Part shown: piece after piece, positions 55,878-64,000 of the stretch
Position numbering within the stretch: the stretch's first letter is position 1
Layout: each line of letters begins with the position of its first letter
NCBI GenBank assembly: GCA_965656875.1
Contig: CBFHMJ010000010.1
Coordinates: 62,001 to 126,000 of the forward strand
Source of the DNA: CBFHMJ01 sp965656875
Lineage (GTDB): Bacteria > Pseudomonadota > Gammaproteobacteria > Enterobacterales > Alteromonadaceae
Reading direction: 5' to 3'
DNA: 64,000 nucleotides
The notes under the pieces: model-generated
What the model was told of the DNA's origin: nothing
Seen by the model: only the letters and a program-made list of their open reading frames with translations
Databases searched by the model: none
Program-made: the position numbers and the translations under genes

Positions 55878-57818
55878 CTACAATTGTTTTAAAAAATCAC
55901 ACACAAGATTCATATCCCGAGTTCGATACATCGGGGGAAGACTTTTCAAAAACGTTGATCCGTAATGTTTGGTCACTAAACGGTTATCACAAATAATTAA
56001 TGTGCCACGATCAGTTTTATCTCGAATAAGCCTGCCAACGCCCTGTTTCAAGGCAATGACGGCCTGTGGTAACTGAATCTGCGCAAAGGGTTCACCACCC
56101 TGACGTTTCGCATCATCCATTCTCGCCTGAAGTAGCGGATCATCCGGGGAGGCAAACGGTAATTTATCAATAATGACACAGGTCAGCGCGTCACCTCGGA
56201 CATCAACACCTTCCCAAAAACTGCTGGTGCCAAGTAACACCGCATGACCGTGGCGACTAAACTGCTCCAGCAACAAGCGTTTACTGGTGCTGCCTTGCTT
56301 CAGAATCGGATAATCAACTGTGCCTTCAAGCAAATCACCGACCGTTGTTAACATCCGATGGCTGGTAAACAGGATAAAGCAGCGACCACGCGCACTTTTT
56401 ATTGCCTGCCTTGCAATCCCTGCCAGGGTGTAAGACATATTACGGTCGTTAGGTTCCGGCAAATAGCGCGGCACGCACAACAAGGCTTGCTGCTGGTAGT
56501 TAAACGGGCTGCTCAACACCAGGCGTTGTTCTTTCTTAATGCCCATTCGCGAGGTGTAATGGTCAAAATTATCTTCAACGGCCAGTGTCGCTGAAGTAAA
56601 AATCCAGCTTCGCTTGCGTTGGTTCATCACTTCACTGAACTTATCGGCAATCGTCAGTGGCGTCAGATGCAACGTGACATAGCGTTTTGTGGTGTCATAC
56701 CACAGGCTGAAACCGGGTTTTTCCGGCGCTGACAATATATCCATCCGGCTTTGAAGTTTTACGCAACGTTCAAAGCAATGATCGATCATATCACTGCGGG
56801 ATACGGCCAGTTTCAGCACGTCATATAAGAACTGTAAATCCTGATTCAAACGCTGTAATAGCTGCTGAATTTGCGGTTGTTTCAATTGATCGCGCCAGTT
56901 TCCCCGGCCTGGGTCAAATGGAAAACCCAGTCGAAAATCCTGAACCGTTACTTCGAGCTTATCAGCGGCTTTTTCAAGCTGCTTCATATCTCGCAACTGG
57001 GATTGGTACTCCGCCCGCACGTCTTTACATAAATCCATGATCTGACGCGACGATACGGATTCACCGAAATACTCACTCGCTAATTCCGGGATCTGGTGGG
57101 CCTCATCAAAAATCACCACATCTGCGTCCGGCACTAATTCGCCAAAACCCGTATCTTTCAATCCCAAATCCGCAAAAAACAGGTGGTGATTGACCACAAC
57201 CACATCGGCATTCATCGCCCGTTTTCGCGCTTTTAACACGTAACAATCTTCAAAATCCGGGCAATCTTTACCCAGGCAATTGTCCGTGGTGCTGGTGACA
57301 TAAGGGATCACCGGTGAATCTTCCGGCACGGTGGTTAAATCACCTATATCACCACTTTTGGTTTCTGACGACCATTGTCGAACTTCCATCAGTGCCGAAA
57401 TAATTTCTTTATCATCGACTGGCGCATGCGAGCTGTGCTGACTTAGTCGATGTAAACACAAGTAGTTGCTTCGGCCTTTTAACAATGCAATGGTTGACGA
57501 TTCAGCCAGTGCCTGCTTTACCAGCGGCAAATCCCGGTGAAATAGCTGGTCCTGCAAATTTCGAGTTCCGGTGGAGACAATAACCTTTTTACTACCTTTC
57601 TCCTGTGCCGCACTTTTTCCGCTGTGCAACAAGGCAGGAACCAGATAGGCGAATGTTTTCCCCGTACCTGTACCAGCCTCTACGACCAGTGTCGTCGATT
57701 CCTCTACCGCTTTTTCGACCGCCAGCGCCATGTCGGTCTGTGACTGACGCGGCGAAAATCCCTCAATAGCTTTAGCCAGTGCGCCTTTTTCTGCGAAAAC
57801 CGATTGAACTGATGCCAT
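55878..57818 (-). CDS. yoaA: ATP-dependent DNA helicase YoaA (XPD/DinG family)
   Basis: A 646-aa superfamily 2 helicase. Visible motifs: Walker A GTGTGKT at 49-55, DEAH box at 238-241, and late helicase motifs with QGVGRLIRD. Four cysteines at about 121, 181, 186 and 192 match the iron-sulphur cluster of XPD-like helicases (KGRSNYLC and CLGKDC...C). In E. coli YoaA is known to work with the HolC clamp-loader subunit in repair of stalled replication forks. The start ATG 57818 lies 3 nt after the stop of a small upstream ORF, with only a weak Shine-Dalgarno (GGTG), so its translation may be coupled to that ORF. Confidence 0.95.
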   Translation of the reverse strand: MASVQSVFAEKGALAKAIEGFSPRQSQTDMALAVEKAVEESTTLVVEAGTGTGKTFAYLVPALLHSGKSAAQEKGSKKVIVSTGTRNLQDQLFHRDLPLVKQALAESSTIALLKGRSNYLCLHRLSQHSSHAPVDDKEIISALMEVRQWSSETKSGDIGDLTTVPEDSPVIPYVTSTTDNCLGKDCPDFEDCYVLKARKRAMNADVVVVNHHLFFADLGLKDTGFGELVPDADVVIFDEAHQIPELASEYFGESVSSRQIMDLCKDVRAEYQSQLRDMKQLEKAADKLEVTVQDFRLGFPFDPGRGNWRDQLKQPQIQQLLQRLNQDLQFLYDVLKLAVSRSDMIDHCFERCVKLQSRMDILSAPEKPGFSLWYDTTKRYVTLHLTPLTIADKFSEVMNQRKRSWIFTSATLAVEDNFDHYTSRMGIKKEQRLVLSSPFNYQQQALLCVPRYLPEPNDRNMSYTLAGIARQAIKSARGRCFILFTSHRMLTTVGDLLEGTVDYPILKQGSTSKRLLLEQFSRHGHAVLLGTSSFWEGVDVRGDALTCVIIDKLPFASPDDPLLQARMDDAKRQGGEPFAQIQLPQAVIALKQGVGRLIRDKTDRGTLIICDNRLVTKHYGSTFLKSLPPMYRTRDMNLVCDFLKQL

Positions 57819-57821
57819 GAA

Positions 57822-58097
57822 TTACACCAAAACCGTCTGCGGGATTACTTGTTTGTTTTGATTCAGAGCTGCAAACGGTTCAAAACCGTTATCTGTGAAC
57901 ACTGAAGGCTCGATAAAAGAAAGAGGAGTAACATTCGTTTGGCAGAAAAAAGGATAAAGCGTTGCGGTAGTCATTGTGACTGAATCATAACGGGCAGAAT
58001 CGGCGCGTGTACCACAAAACAAACGGCGTTTAGCCGGTCCGTTAACCCGGCTCAGGTTATTACGCTGGTTGCTGTAAGCAACAGGTTTTGTTGTCAT
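57822..58097 (-). CDS. Small hypothetical protein / possible leader ORF upstream of yoaA
   Basis: An unrecognised 91-aa ORF (MTTKPVAYSNQRNN...). ATG 58097 is chosen because GGAG (58103-58106) is spaced 5 nt from it; an in-frame ATG nine codons upstream has no such site. It ends 3 nt before the yoaA start, suggesting coupled translation. No transmembrane segment or known motif is seen, and composition is rather ordinary. It could encode a real small protein or serve as a translational leader; a chance ORF is possible. Confidence 0.45.
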   Translation of the reverse strand: MTTKPVAYSNQRNNLSRVNGPAKRRLFCGTRADSARYDSVTMTTATLYPFFCQTNVTPLSFIEPSVFTDNGFEPFAALNQNKQVIPQTVLV

Positions 58098-58266
58098 CAC
58101 TACTCCGCAAATCGTCGTGGTCACACGTATCGTTAAAGAGCGATATTATGGCACGATATTTACGTTTCGAGTAGCCAGAACGTGTTGACTGTTATGGCTG
58201 AAATTTTGTTCAAATTCAAAGACGTTCACGCAAGGTGCAAACCAGATTTATCATCAACGGATCTGA

Positions 58267-60612
58267 CTAAACCACAAACGCCTTAACTTTACTATCGAGT
58301 CGCCGGGCGATGTCTTCCACCGCGACACTTTCTTGTGTTGTGTCCTGTACGTGTTGCGCACTTTGCTCTGCGATCACCCGAATAGATGCCATATGCTCAC
58401 GAATATAATCGGCGGATAATGATTGCTTTTCGGTTGCATCCGCAATCTGATTGACCACAGCCGACATACTGGCAATCGATTCCCCCACATGGTTCAGATT
58501 TGTTACTGCAACAACAGCTTCCATCACAGAGGCTTCGACCTTCTCTTTATTAGTCAGCATGATTTCTGATGAATAACTGGCTTTTTCCTGCAAATTGGCA
58601 ATGGTGGTGTGAATTTGTTTAGTCGCTTCTTGTGTGCGTAATGCCAGCTCGCGTACTTCTTCTGCCACAACACTGAATCCCCGCCCCTGATCGCCAGCTC
58701 GCGCCGCTTCTATAGCAGCATTCAGCGCTAATAAGTTTGTTTGATCGGCAATCGCATGAATTGCGCCCACGACGGACCCAATCTGTGACGATGTCTGGGC
58801 GACATCATCAACCACACGAGACATATGTTGAATATCGTCCGAGACTTTTTGCATGTCAGTCACCGAACGTTCCAGTACATCAATGCCCTGCGCCGATGTT
58901 TCCTTAGTACGGGTTACATTTAACATGACATCGCCCGCGCTGGTCGCAATTTGAGTCGTCATCTCAGCCATTTCATCCACGGCTTTTACAATGTCATCAA
59001 TCTCATTAAATTGAGCACTGACACTGGTACGTGTTTTCGCGGTGATAGTAGACAGATTCTCCGCCGCATCAATCGATGCTCTGGATTCATCGGCTATATC
59101 AACCACTAATTGTTGGATTTGCCCGGTAAACACGTTAAACCAGATGGCCATATTTCCGAACTCATCGGCACGCGCCTGGTCAAGCCGCTGGGTTAGATCA
59201 CCATGACCTTCATCGGCAATCTTCTGTATTTTCTCAGTCGTTTGCTGAATAGGTTTCACCAGCAGCCGGGCCAACACATAACCCGCACCCGATGTTATCA
59301 GGCTACCGATAAACAACACCGCCATCGTGGCAACAATTAAATTGTTTCGTAGCATTGCTACCGCTGACAACGCTTCACTGGCCTGAATTCGGCTGATTAA
59401 TGCCCAGTTCGCGCCTTCAAAGTTAAACGGTTGAAACGCGACAAAATTCTCCTGCCCGAGATAATCCTGCTCGGTAAACAGGCCGGAATATCCATCCAGC
59501 GCTTCTTGTACAGCCAGTAACCGTTGCGGCATCAGGCCAATCGTTGTGCCCTGATGTTGCATCTGACTCGCCAGCATAGCGTCATCAACAAATTGTTGCC
59601 GTACCGTTTGCAAAAAGCCTTCTTCATGTTCAATAAAGGCTCGGCTAACACTACGCATTTTATGATCACGACCGACCAGAAACGTCTCTCCGGAATCTCC
59701 CAACCCCGCGTCCTGCCACTGTTGATGATAGTTCAACACTTCATTAATCCGGTCTGTTGGCATCTGAAACACCAATACGCCAAGCTTGTCGCCTTCAGCA
59801 ATAACATTCACCGCAATGAACGCACCAGGCGCATTAAAATCGGCGGTATACGGCGTAAAGTCGGTAAATGCCACTTCATCTGGCTTATCCTTCGCCAACG
59901 CCACGTCCACAACATTAGCCAACGGTGAATCCAGGTAAGTGGCTGATTGTAACGAAGCCGCAAAATCTGCACGTTTATTAACTGAATACAGCACCTGGCG
60001 TGAGTCGGCATCTACCAGATAAATATCGTAAAAGCCAAATAGCTGTTGGTAATGACGCATGATCGGGTGATACAGACTATGAGCATTGTCATAAAACGAA
60101 CCGTCGCCTGCACTGCGCATCAAATCCTTTTCTCCGATCTGATGAGCATTCATCACCAAATACGAATGTTGTAATAACGTACCAGTACGATCCAGCCCTC
60201 GTTGTAATTCTGGTAAAAAGCGGCCTGCATCTGGGTTCTTTGCCTGATAGACCGGGCCAAATGTGTCGCGATAAAAGCTGGCGACATCGTCTTTCGCATG
60301 CTGAAAATAGGTTTCGTCCCGTTCGCTAATATCCGCCTCATAGCTACTAAAGCCATGTTTAAAATCGTACATGGCATCAATGATCATCCGGTCAGCCGCA
60401 AAAGTCTGAATCTGGCTTCGAATATTCCCCATGTAAGCTTGCAACTCTGAGTGTTTAGCAGCCTGCAAAGAACGTAGCTGATTAGACACCTGACCGGAAA
60501 GTGCCTGAGTAAACTGACTGGTGCTGAGCATTAACACCAGCAAACCTCCCACCAGCAAAGGAATTATCCCTATCGCGGTGGTGTAAATAACTGTCCTGGT
60601 TGCGATTTTCAT
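58267..60612 (-). CDS. Methyl-accepting chemotaxis protein (chemoreceptor)
   Basis: A 781-aa transmembrane chemoreceptor. Membrane segment 1 spans about residues 8-32; a large (~390 aa) periplasmic sensor of double-Cache-like appearance follows (FYDIYLVDADSRQVLYSV). Segment 2 lies near 425-447, then a HAMP domain and the cytoplasmic signalling hairpin with the highly conserved tip NLLALNAAIEAARAGDQGRG. The C-terminus (DSKVKAFVV) has no CheR-binding pentapeptide, so adaptation would rely on help from other receptors. The ligand is not predictable. No chemotaxis genes are adjacent, so it is an orphan receptor. Confidence 0.95.
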   Translation of the reverse strand: MKIATRTVIYTTAIGIIPLLVGGLLVLMLSTSQFTQALSGQVSNQLRSLQAAKHSELQAYMGNIRSQIQTFAADRMIIDAMYDFKHGFSSYEADISERDETYFQHAKDDVASFYRDTFGPVYQAKNPDAGRFLPELQRGLDRTGTLLQHSYLVMNAHQIGEKDLMRSAGDGSFYDNAHSLYHPIMRHYQQLFGFYDIYLVDADSRQVLYSVNKRADFAASLQSATYLDSPLANVVDVALAKDKPDEVAFTDFTPYTADFNAPGAFIAVNVIAEGDKLGVLVFQMPTDRINEVLNYHQQWQDAGLGDSGETFLVGRDHKMRSVSRAFIEHEEGFLQTVRQQFVDDAMLASQMQHQGTTIGLMPQRLLAVQEALDGYSGLFTEQDYLGQENFVAFQPFNFEGANWALISRIQASEALSAVAMLRNNLIVATMAVLFIGSLITSGAGYVLARLLVKPIQQTTEKIQKIADEGHGDLTQRLDQARADEFGNMAIWFNVFTGQIQQLVVDIADESRASIDAAENLSTITAKTRTSVSAQFNEIDDIVKAVDEMAEMTTQIATSAGDVMLNVTRTKETSAQGIDVLERSVTDMQKVSDDIQHMSRVVDDVAQTSSQIGSVVGAIHAIADQTNLLALNAAIEAARAGDQGRGFSVVAEEVRELALRTQEATKQIHTTIANLQEKASYSSEIMLTNKEKVEASVMEAVVAVTNLNHVGESIASMSAVVNQIADATEKQSLSADYIREHMASIRVIAEQSAQHVQDTTQESVAVEDIARRLDSKVKAFVV

Positions 60613-60770
60613 TTGATTGTGTCACTTCGGAAGTTAGGAGACGGCGCGAGTTAATCGCGGATTACAGGGAGAGAATGGAAGAATTTTGGCGAGTGTTCAC
60701 CGGGAAAGGGTTGTTTGGATAAAAGCCTGTCGATTACTGTTCGAATTCGTTCAGCCTTTAAAATGAAAAA

Positions 60771-60814
60771 AGCCTTATCTTTTAACGCGCTTTATGCTGC
60801 TAAAAGATAAGGCT
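60771..60814 (-). terminator. Hairpin overlapping the 3' end of arfA (terminator and likely RNase III site)
   Basis: A perfect 14-bp inverted repeat, AGCCTTATCTTTTA (60771-60784) and TAAAAGATAAGGCT (60801-60814), with a 16-nt loop. On the minus strand the second arm is followed by a run of T. The first arm lies inside the last arfA codons and the stop codon (60792-60794) lies in the loop. This is the layout known for arfA mRNAs, in which cleavage or early termination removes the stop codon. Confidence 0.88.
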
Positions 60815-60998
60815 CTTTGCCTTGATGTTTTGCTTTTCGGCGGTAGCTGCCTTTTCCTTTTTTATTTTTCTCTACTTTGGTTTTGAACAGTGCGCTGGTA
60901 ACCAGTGCTTTAATTGCGTTGTCTTTAATCTCGCCTCGCTGGTGATCATGGGGCAGTACGTGCCGCTGATCCTGAGGCCGGGCTGTTGATTTGGCCAT
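60792..60998 (-). CDS. arfA: Alternative ribosome-rescue factor A
   Basis: A 68-aa basic protein. The signature GEIKDNAIKALVTSALF followed by VEKNKKGKGSYRRK matches E. coli ArfA (GQIKDNAIEAL...VEKNKKGKGSYMRK). ArfA binds ribosomes stalled on mRNA lacking a stop codon and recruits release factor RF2; it backs up tmRNA trans-translation. AGGAA lies about 6 nt before ATG 60998. The C-terminal tail after GSYRRK is short and its last codons are in a strong hairpin, so the functional product probably arises from truncated message. The N-terminal ~20 residues are longer than in E. coli ArfA. Confidence 0.93.
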   Translation of the reverse strand: MAKSTARPQDQRHVLPHDHQRGEIKDNAIKALVTSALFKTKVEKNKKGKGSYRRKAKHQGKEPYLLAA

Positions 60999-61241
60999 AT
61001 TATTTCCTGTGTTTTTGATGTCATGTATTGCTTCGACTGTTTAAGGTTCAAATTCTTAACAGTATTCATGGGTATTGCGGTTTGGATTATCGGTGTTATG
61101 GGTTAATTGTGCAATCATGAAGTCAACAGAATTTAGATCTGCTGACTTCATACAATTTATATCAGAGCGTGCTAACGCTTTATTTCTACGTTTCTATTGA
61201 AGTTATTAATAATTGAAGTTAATAACAGAAATGTAAGTTCT

Positions 61242-62453
61242 TTATTTTTTCACCTTCTTTGCTTTCTTCTTTGTTCCTGACGCTAAATCCTCATCGTCGG
61301 ATTCTGGATCAAGTACTAAAGGTGTTCTCTTACGTTTCCCATCAACAGTCGGTTTGTTATCAGAAAAAATAGAGTTGTTTGCAATTTTTTTAGCAAGTTC
61401 TTCATTAACTTCCAGTGCATCAGTCAAAGCTACACTTTTGGAACTATCATCAAGCTGAGCCACCACATAAGTTTCAACATCTGGTCGCAACTTATTGATA
61501 ACCTCTCTGTTGCTCAAGAAATCCAGAATTTCGTCATCACTTAACGAAACGATAATATCATTAGCCATTGCTCGGGATTGTTTCACACTGTACTTACTGT
61601 CTACGAATTCTTTTAAACGACTATTCAATTTGAAGTGTTTTGGTAAAAGTGAAGGATCATAACTAACAAACCCTGTTTTGCCATTGCCAAACCACCCAAC
61701 AAGGATTTTACTTAGTTCTTCATCACTCATTTGTCTGGAATCATTGCCTGCCTTGCCTTTTTCTTCTGCTGTAATATCAACTGAATCTATTTTAGGTTGT
61801 TGATCGGCTTTTATATCATCCCAATGAGCTTTTTTAGTACCGTGTTTCCAATTTTTTGAATTCGTGCGTGTTTTTGCTTTTTCTTGTTTTGCTTTAACAT
61901 CCGCGGCAGTTGTACCCAGGTTACTCGCGTCTGTTTTTAGCAAGGAAGGTATGGGGATTGGTCCCTGTATATTGTCAGATTTGCTATTTGTAAAATCCCA
62001 ATCACCCCAACTACAAACAAAACTGGCATTTTCAGGATCATGGGCCACTGTTTCTAACACCTCTACTCTATAGTAGGTTCCTATATTAGGTTTTTTACCG
62101 ATATCTTTTGCTTTACTCTCCAGATGATCTTTAACTTTTTCTTCTACTTTACTGCTGTGATCACTATTTGCCTTCGTGGAAATAGGATACAAGTTACTTG
62201 GGACACCCTTTCCTCCAAGATCATGATTTAACAAATGGCCACGTATTGGTTTACTTTTCGCATATTTAATGCGCAAACGCTGCATCCAACTGGCATTAGG
62301 TGACGATGTAGCAGAACCAACGACTGGATCACCGGGATGAAGTTTTGCCTCAACTTTTTTCCCTACCTGGTAATTATTTTTTTTATTAACGCCATCAATT
62401 CGCTCATTGACAGTGACATAAGATACATCATGTTTTATCTGTGTCTTGAACAT
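61242..62453 (-). CDS. Unrecognised protein with RGH...LGG...NLYP endonuclease-like segment and basic tail
   Basis: 403 aa, starting at ATG 62453 after AAGGGAAAA. Residues ~75-115 contain RGHLLNHDLGGKG, then NLYPISTKANSDH, then VEEKVK. This pattern resembles a segment seen in predicted toxins and extracellular-injection-system (eCIS) associated proteins and, more distantly, the DRGH region of nonspecific DNA/RNA endonucleases; the Asp of DRGH is Ile here. The middle is hydrophilic and unassigned. The end has KRKR, an acidic patch (DPESDDEDL) and KKKAKKVKK, resembling nuclear-localisation or nucleic-acid-binding sequence. No signal peptide or membrane segment is evident. Base use is AT-rich compared with the core genes, suggesting acquisition. 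No immunity gene is recognised next to it. Function is uncertain. Confidence 0.7.
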   Translation of the reverse strand: MFKTQIKHDVSYVTVNERIDGVNKKNNYQVGKKVEAKLHPGDPVVGSATSSPNASWMQRLRIKYAKSKPIRGHLLNHDLGGKGVPSNLYPISTKANSDHSSKVEEKVKDHLESKAKDIGKKPNIGTYYRVEVLETVAHDPENASFVCSWGDWDFTNSKSDNIQGPIPIPSLLKTDASNLGTTAADVKAKQEKAKTRTNSKNWKHGTKKAHWDDIKADQQPKIDSVDITAEEKGKAGNDSRQMSDEELSKILVGWFGNGKTGFVSYDPSLLPKHFKLNSRLKEFVDSKYSVKQSRAMANDIIVSLSDDEILDFLSNREVINKLRPDVETYVVAQLDDSSKSVALTDALEVNEELAKKIANNSIFSDNKPTVDGKRKRTPLVLDPESDDEDLASGTKKKAKKVKK

Positions 62454-62699
62454 TACTTTTCCCTTTTATTGAATCTATAGTTGCTTTTCCGATAAAACGT
62501 CAGTACTCGAAAATTTGGTCACAGGGTTTGTAATCAACGACACAACTACTGAACTACATCCTGTTTCATTTATAGCGTTTTTGTCGTTAAATTGTGAACT
62601 GATTCTGGCTGATTAGATGATGATTTAATCAGCACGAACTACGGGAATGATTTAAAACAGAAGGCAGATTGGTGAGGTTGTTAGTTGGGGTAGAGATTA

Positions 62700-63278
62700 T
62701 CATTCTATGTCAGGAGCATTAACATTTAGACTGACTCCATGAAACAAAAACTCCAACTGTTCATTTATATCGTCAACCTTTAATCCTCCTTCTTTGTTGC
62801 AAGACATAGCGATAGAAAAACCATGAAGATAATCAACTAGTAAATTTAGGAATGCTGTTTTATTGCGATTTTCTAACTTCAGCGGTAAAACAATTAGATT
62901 AAATCTATCAATGAAAACCTGGGCAGGACTATTTGAAGTCATTGACAGTAGAGTCTCAAGTAACCCTTCATATCTATGTAACAATAATAGATAGCTCTTC
63001 GACAACTCTTTTAGTTCTGATTCCCAGTTTAAAGAGCAATCTGGCTTATAAATCTCAGCAATGAGTGATTTTGCCATTTCCTCTAACAGAATATTTTTGT
63101 TTTTAAAGTAGTAATACAGAGCCATAGGATCTACTTTTAGCTCTTTTGATATTGCCCTTATACTTGGTACTTTTTGTTCCATCAACATCATACGCTTAGC
63201 AGTATTAATAATCATTCCTGCACTCAGACCGCTATTCTCTTTCGCTGGTCGACCTCTTTTGTTTTCCGTGTGTTTCAT
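62700..63278 (-). CDS. TetR-family transcriptional repressor
   Basis: 192 aa. The helix-turn-helix is near residues 38-66 (SIRAISKELKVDPMALYYYFKNK), with the YYYF recognition-helix ending typical of TetR proteins. The remainder is the variable ligand-binding domain. It is divergent from the reductase gene, with two perfect palindromes in the 92-bp gap, so it most likely represses both genes. The ligand is unknown. The region is AT-rich, consistent with horizontal gain. Confidence 0.92.
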   Translation of the reverse strand: MKHTENKRGRPAKENSGLSAGMIINTAKRMMLMEQKVPSIRAISKELKVDPMALYYYFKNKNILLEEMAKSLIAEIYKPDCSLNWESELKELSKSYLLLLHRYEGLLETLLSMTSNSPAQVFIDRFNLIVLPLKLENRNKTAFLNLLVDYLHGFSIAMSCNKEGGLKVDDINEQLEFLFHGVSLNVNAPDIE

Positions 63279-63298
63279 AAAACTTTTAGTTGATTTTT

Positions 63299-63315
63299 AT
63301 TCTACAGTGTAGAAT
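63299..63315. promoter_or_regulatory. TetR operator, palindrome 1
   Basis: Perfect 17-bp palindrome ATTCTACA-G-TGTAGAAT between the divergent tetR and reductase genes. Confidence 0.85.
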
Positions 63316-63326
63316 TATACTAAAAT

Positions 63327-63343
63327 ATTCTACACTGTAGAAT
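63327..63343. promoter_or_regulatory. TetR operator, palindrome 2
   Basis: Perfect 17-bp palindrome ATTCTACA-C-TGTAGAAT, the exact reverse complement of palindrome 1, with centres 28 bp apart. The 11-bp spacer region holds TATAAT on the minus strand and TATACT on the plus strand, plausible -10 elements overlapped by repressor. Confidence 0.85.
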
Positions 63344-63370
63344 AAAGACAAAATAAACACAGAGGTATTC

Positions 63371-63907
63371 ATGTCTAACATTGTATTTATAGCTACCAGC
63401 CTTGACGGTTATATTGCGGGAAAGAACAACGAAATTGACTGGTTAGAAATTATTCCCAATCCAGAAAAAATTGATATGGGTTATCAAGCTCATTTAGATA
63501 ATACCGACGCTATCGTCATGGGACGGAATACTATGGAGTTGGTCGCAAACATGGATATAGAATGGCCCTACAGTAAACCCGTTTTTGTACTAACTAAGTC
63601 ATTAAAAGAATTGCCTGATAAAGTTCGAGATAAAGCATTCTTAATCGAAGGAGACATACAAAGTATTAATGAAGAACTGTCAAAAAAAGGCTATCAGAAT
63701 TTGTACATAGACGGTGGATTAACGATACAGAGTTTTCTAAAAGAAGACTTAATTGATGAAATCATAATAACAACAATTCCAATTTTACTTGGCGGTGGAA
63801 TACCGTTGTTCGGTGTTATGGAAAGCACTTTAGAGTTCAGGTGTACAAACTCTGAGAGATTCGCAAATGGTATCTGCCAAAATCGCTATCAACGATTTAG
63901 AGGGTAA
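63371..63907 (+). CDS. Dihydrofolate-reductase-family protein (RibD C-terminal-like)
   Basis: 178 aa. The start IVFIATSLDGYIAGKNNEIDWL, the middle AIVMGRNTME and the end LYIDGGLTIQSFL / PILLGGGIPLFG are classic for the RibD-C/DHFR-like NADPH-dependent reductase family. These proteins are often annotated as dihydrofolate reductases, but the physiological substrate is usually unknown. AGAGG lies about 5 nt before ATG 63371. It is controlled, by inference, by the divergent TetR through the twin palindromes. Confidence 0.9.
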   Translation: MSNIVFIATSLDGYIAGKNNEIDWLEIIPNPEKIDMGYQAHLDNTDAIVMGRNTMELVANMDIEWPYSKPVFVLTKSLKELPDKVRDKAFLIEGDIQSINEELSKKGYQNLYIDGGLTIQSFLKEDLIDEIIITTIPILLGGGIPLFGVMESTLEFRCTNSERFANGICQNRYQRFRG

Positions 63908-63956
63908 CTTCCAGCATATGTGCCTTATAAGTTTCTTTATTTGGCACGTAATAACC

Positions 63957-64000
63957 TCACCCCATATCCATCACACTCCCCATGCCTTCGACATTTTCAG
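63957..64000 (-). CDS. Possible C-terminal end of a CDS entering from the right
   Basis: An open frame without stop from the right edge to TGA 63957-63959, ending ENVEGMGSVMDMG. It looks like a protein end, but only 14 codons are visible and chance cannot be excluded. Confidence 0.3.
   Translation of the reverse strand, partial: ENVEGMGSVMDMG

Noticed and set aside
60872..61069. 65-aa ORF overlapping arfA
   Set aside because: It is in another frame over arfA and its promoter region, while the ArfA frame has clear family similarity and a good ribosome site.
61202..61226. Terminator after the 403-aa gene (GTTATTAA / TTAATAAC)
   Set aside because: Only an 8-bp, nearly all A/T stem without a clear T-run; too weak to call.
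63920..63947. Terminator after the reductase gene (GTGCC / GGCAC)
   Set aside because: A 5-bp stem with an 18-nt loop is too weak to list as a feature.

Overview
The window looks like a piece of a gammaproteobacterial chromosome, probably from a marine-type heterotroph. The evidence is the pairing of YoaA with TsaB, an ArfA rescue factor with its mRNA hairpin, a GlyGly-CTERM (rhombosortase-type) lipoprotein and a RAYT/REP system. The genus cannot be fixed from the sequence. About 80% of the window is one nonribosomal peptide synthetase (NRPS) assembly line.

Positions 1-52137, all on the minus strand, hold four consecutive NRPS genes transcribed right to left. NRPS-A (45556-52137) has 2 modules and begins with a starter-like condensation (C) domain. 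NRPS-C (22307-45550) has 7 modules in 7747 residues. NRPS-B (12227-22264) has 3 modules. NRPS-D (12230 to beyond the left edge) has a TubC-type docking domain and at least 4 modules. That is at least 16 modules, with gaps of 5 nt, 42 nt and a 4-nt ATGA overlap, so they form one operon. No thioesterase, MbtH, exporter or separate epimerisation domain is visible, so the line continues to the left. Pocket codes read by eye suggest acyl-Gly - hydrophobic - (small) - (acid-pocket residue) - Thr - Ile - (acid-pocket residue) - Thr - Ile - (small) - (acid-pocket residue) - aliphatic - (aromatic-like) - (atypical, beta-amino-acid-like pocket) - Gly - Gly - ... Three condensation domains have HHxxxDN instead of HHxxxDG, and each sits directly before an Ile-type adenylation domain. 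NRPS-B and NRPS-C look like length variants of one ancestor. Two neighbouring Gly adenylation domains in NRPS-D are about 97.6% identical in DNA.

Positions 52138-53036 are AT-rich and non-coding, and contain the start-proximal control region of the NRPS operon. Next come a RAYT gene (53037-53555, plus strand) and a REP cluster: five 52-bp repeats followed by five 64-bp repeats carrying the same hairpin in the opposite orientation. The cluster separates the accessory region from core genes.

Positions 54159-61000, minus strand, carry the rhombotarget lipoprotein, tsaB, the helicase gene yoaA, a small leader-like ORF, a large chemoreceptor and arfA. Positions 61242-63957 look acquired and AT-rich. 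They hold a 403-aa protein with an RGH...LGG...NLYP endonuclease-like segment and a basic tail, then a TetR regulator divergent from a dihydrofolate-reductase-family gene. Two perfect 17-bp palindromes lie between the last two genes. Domain borders are estimates from motifs and coordinates. Substrate calls rest on recollected specificity codes and were not checked by search.
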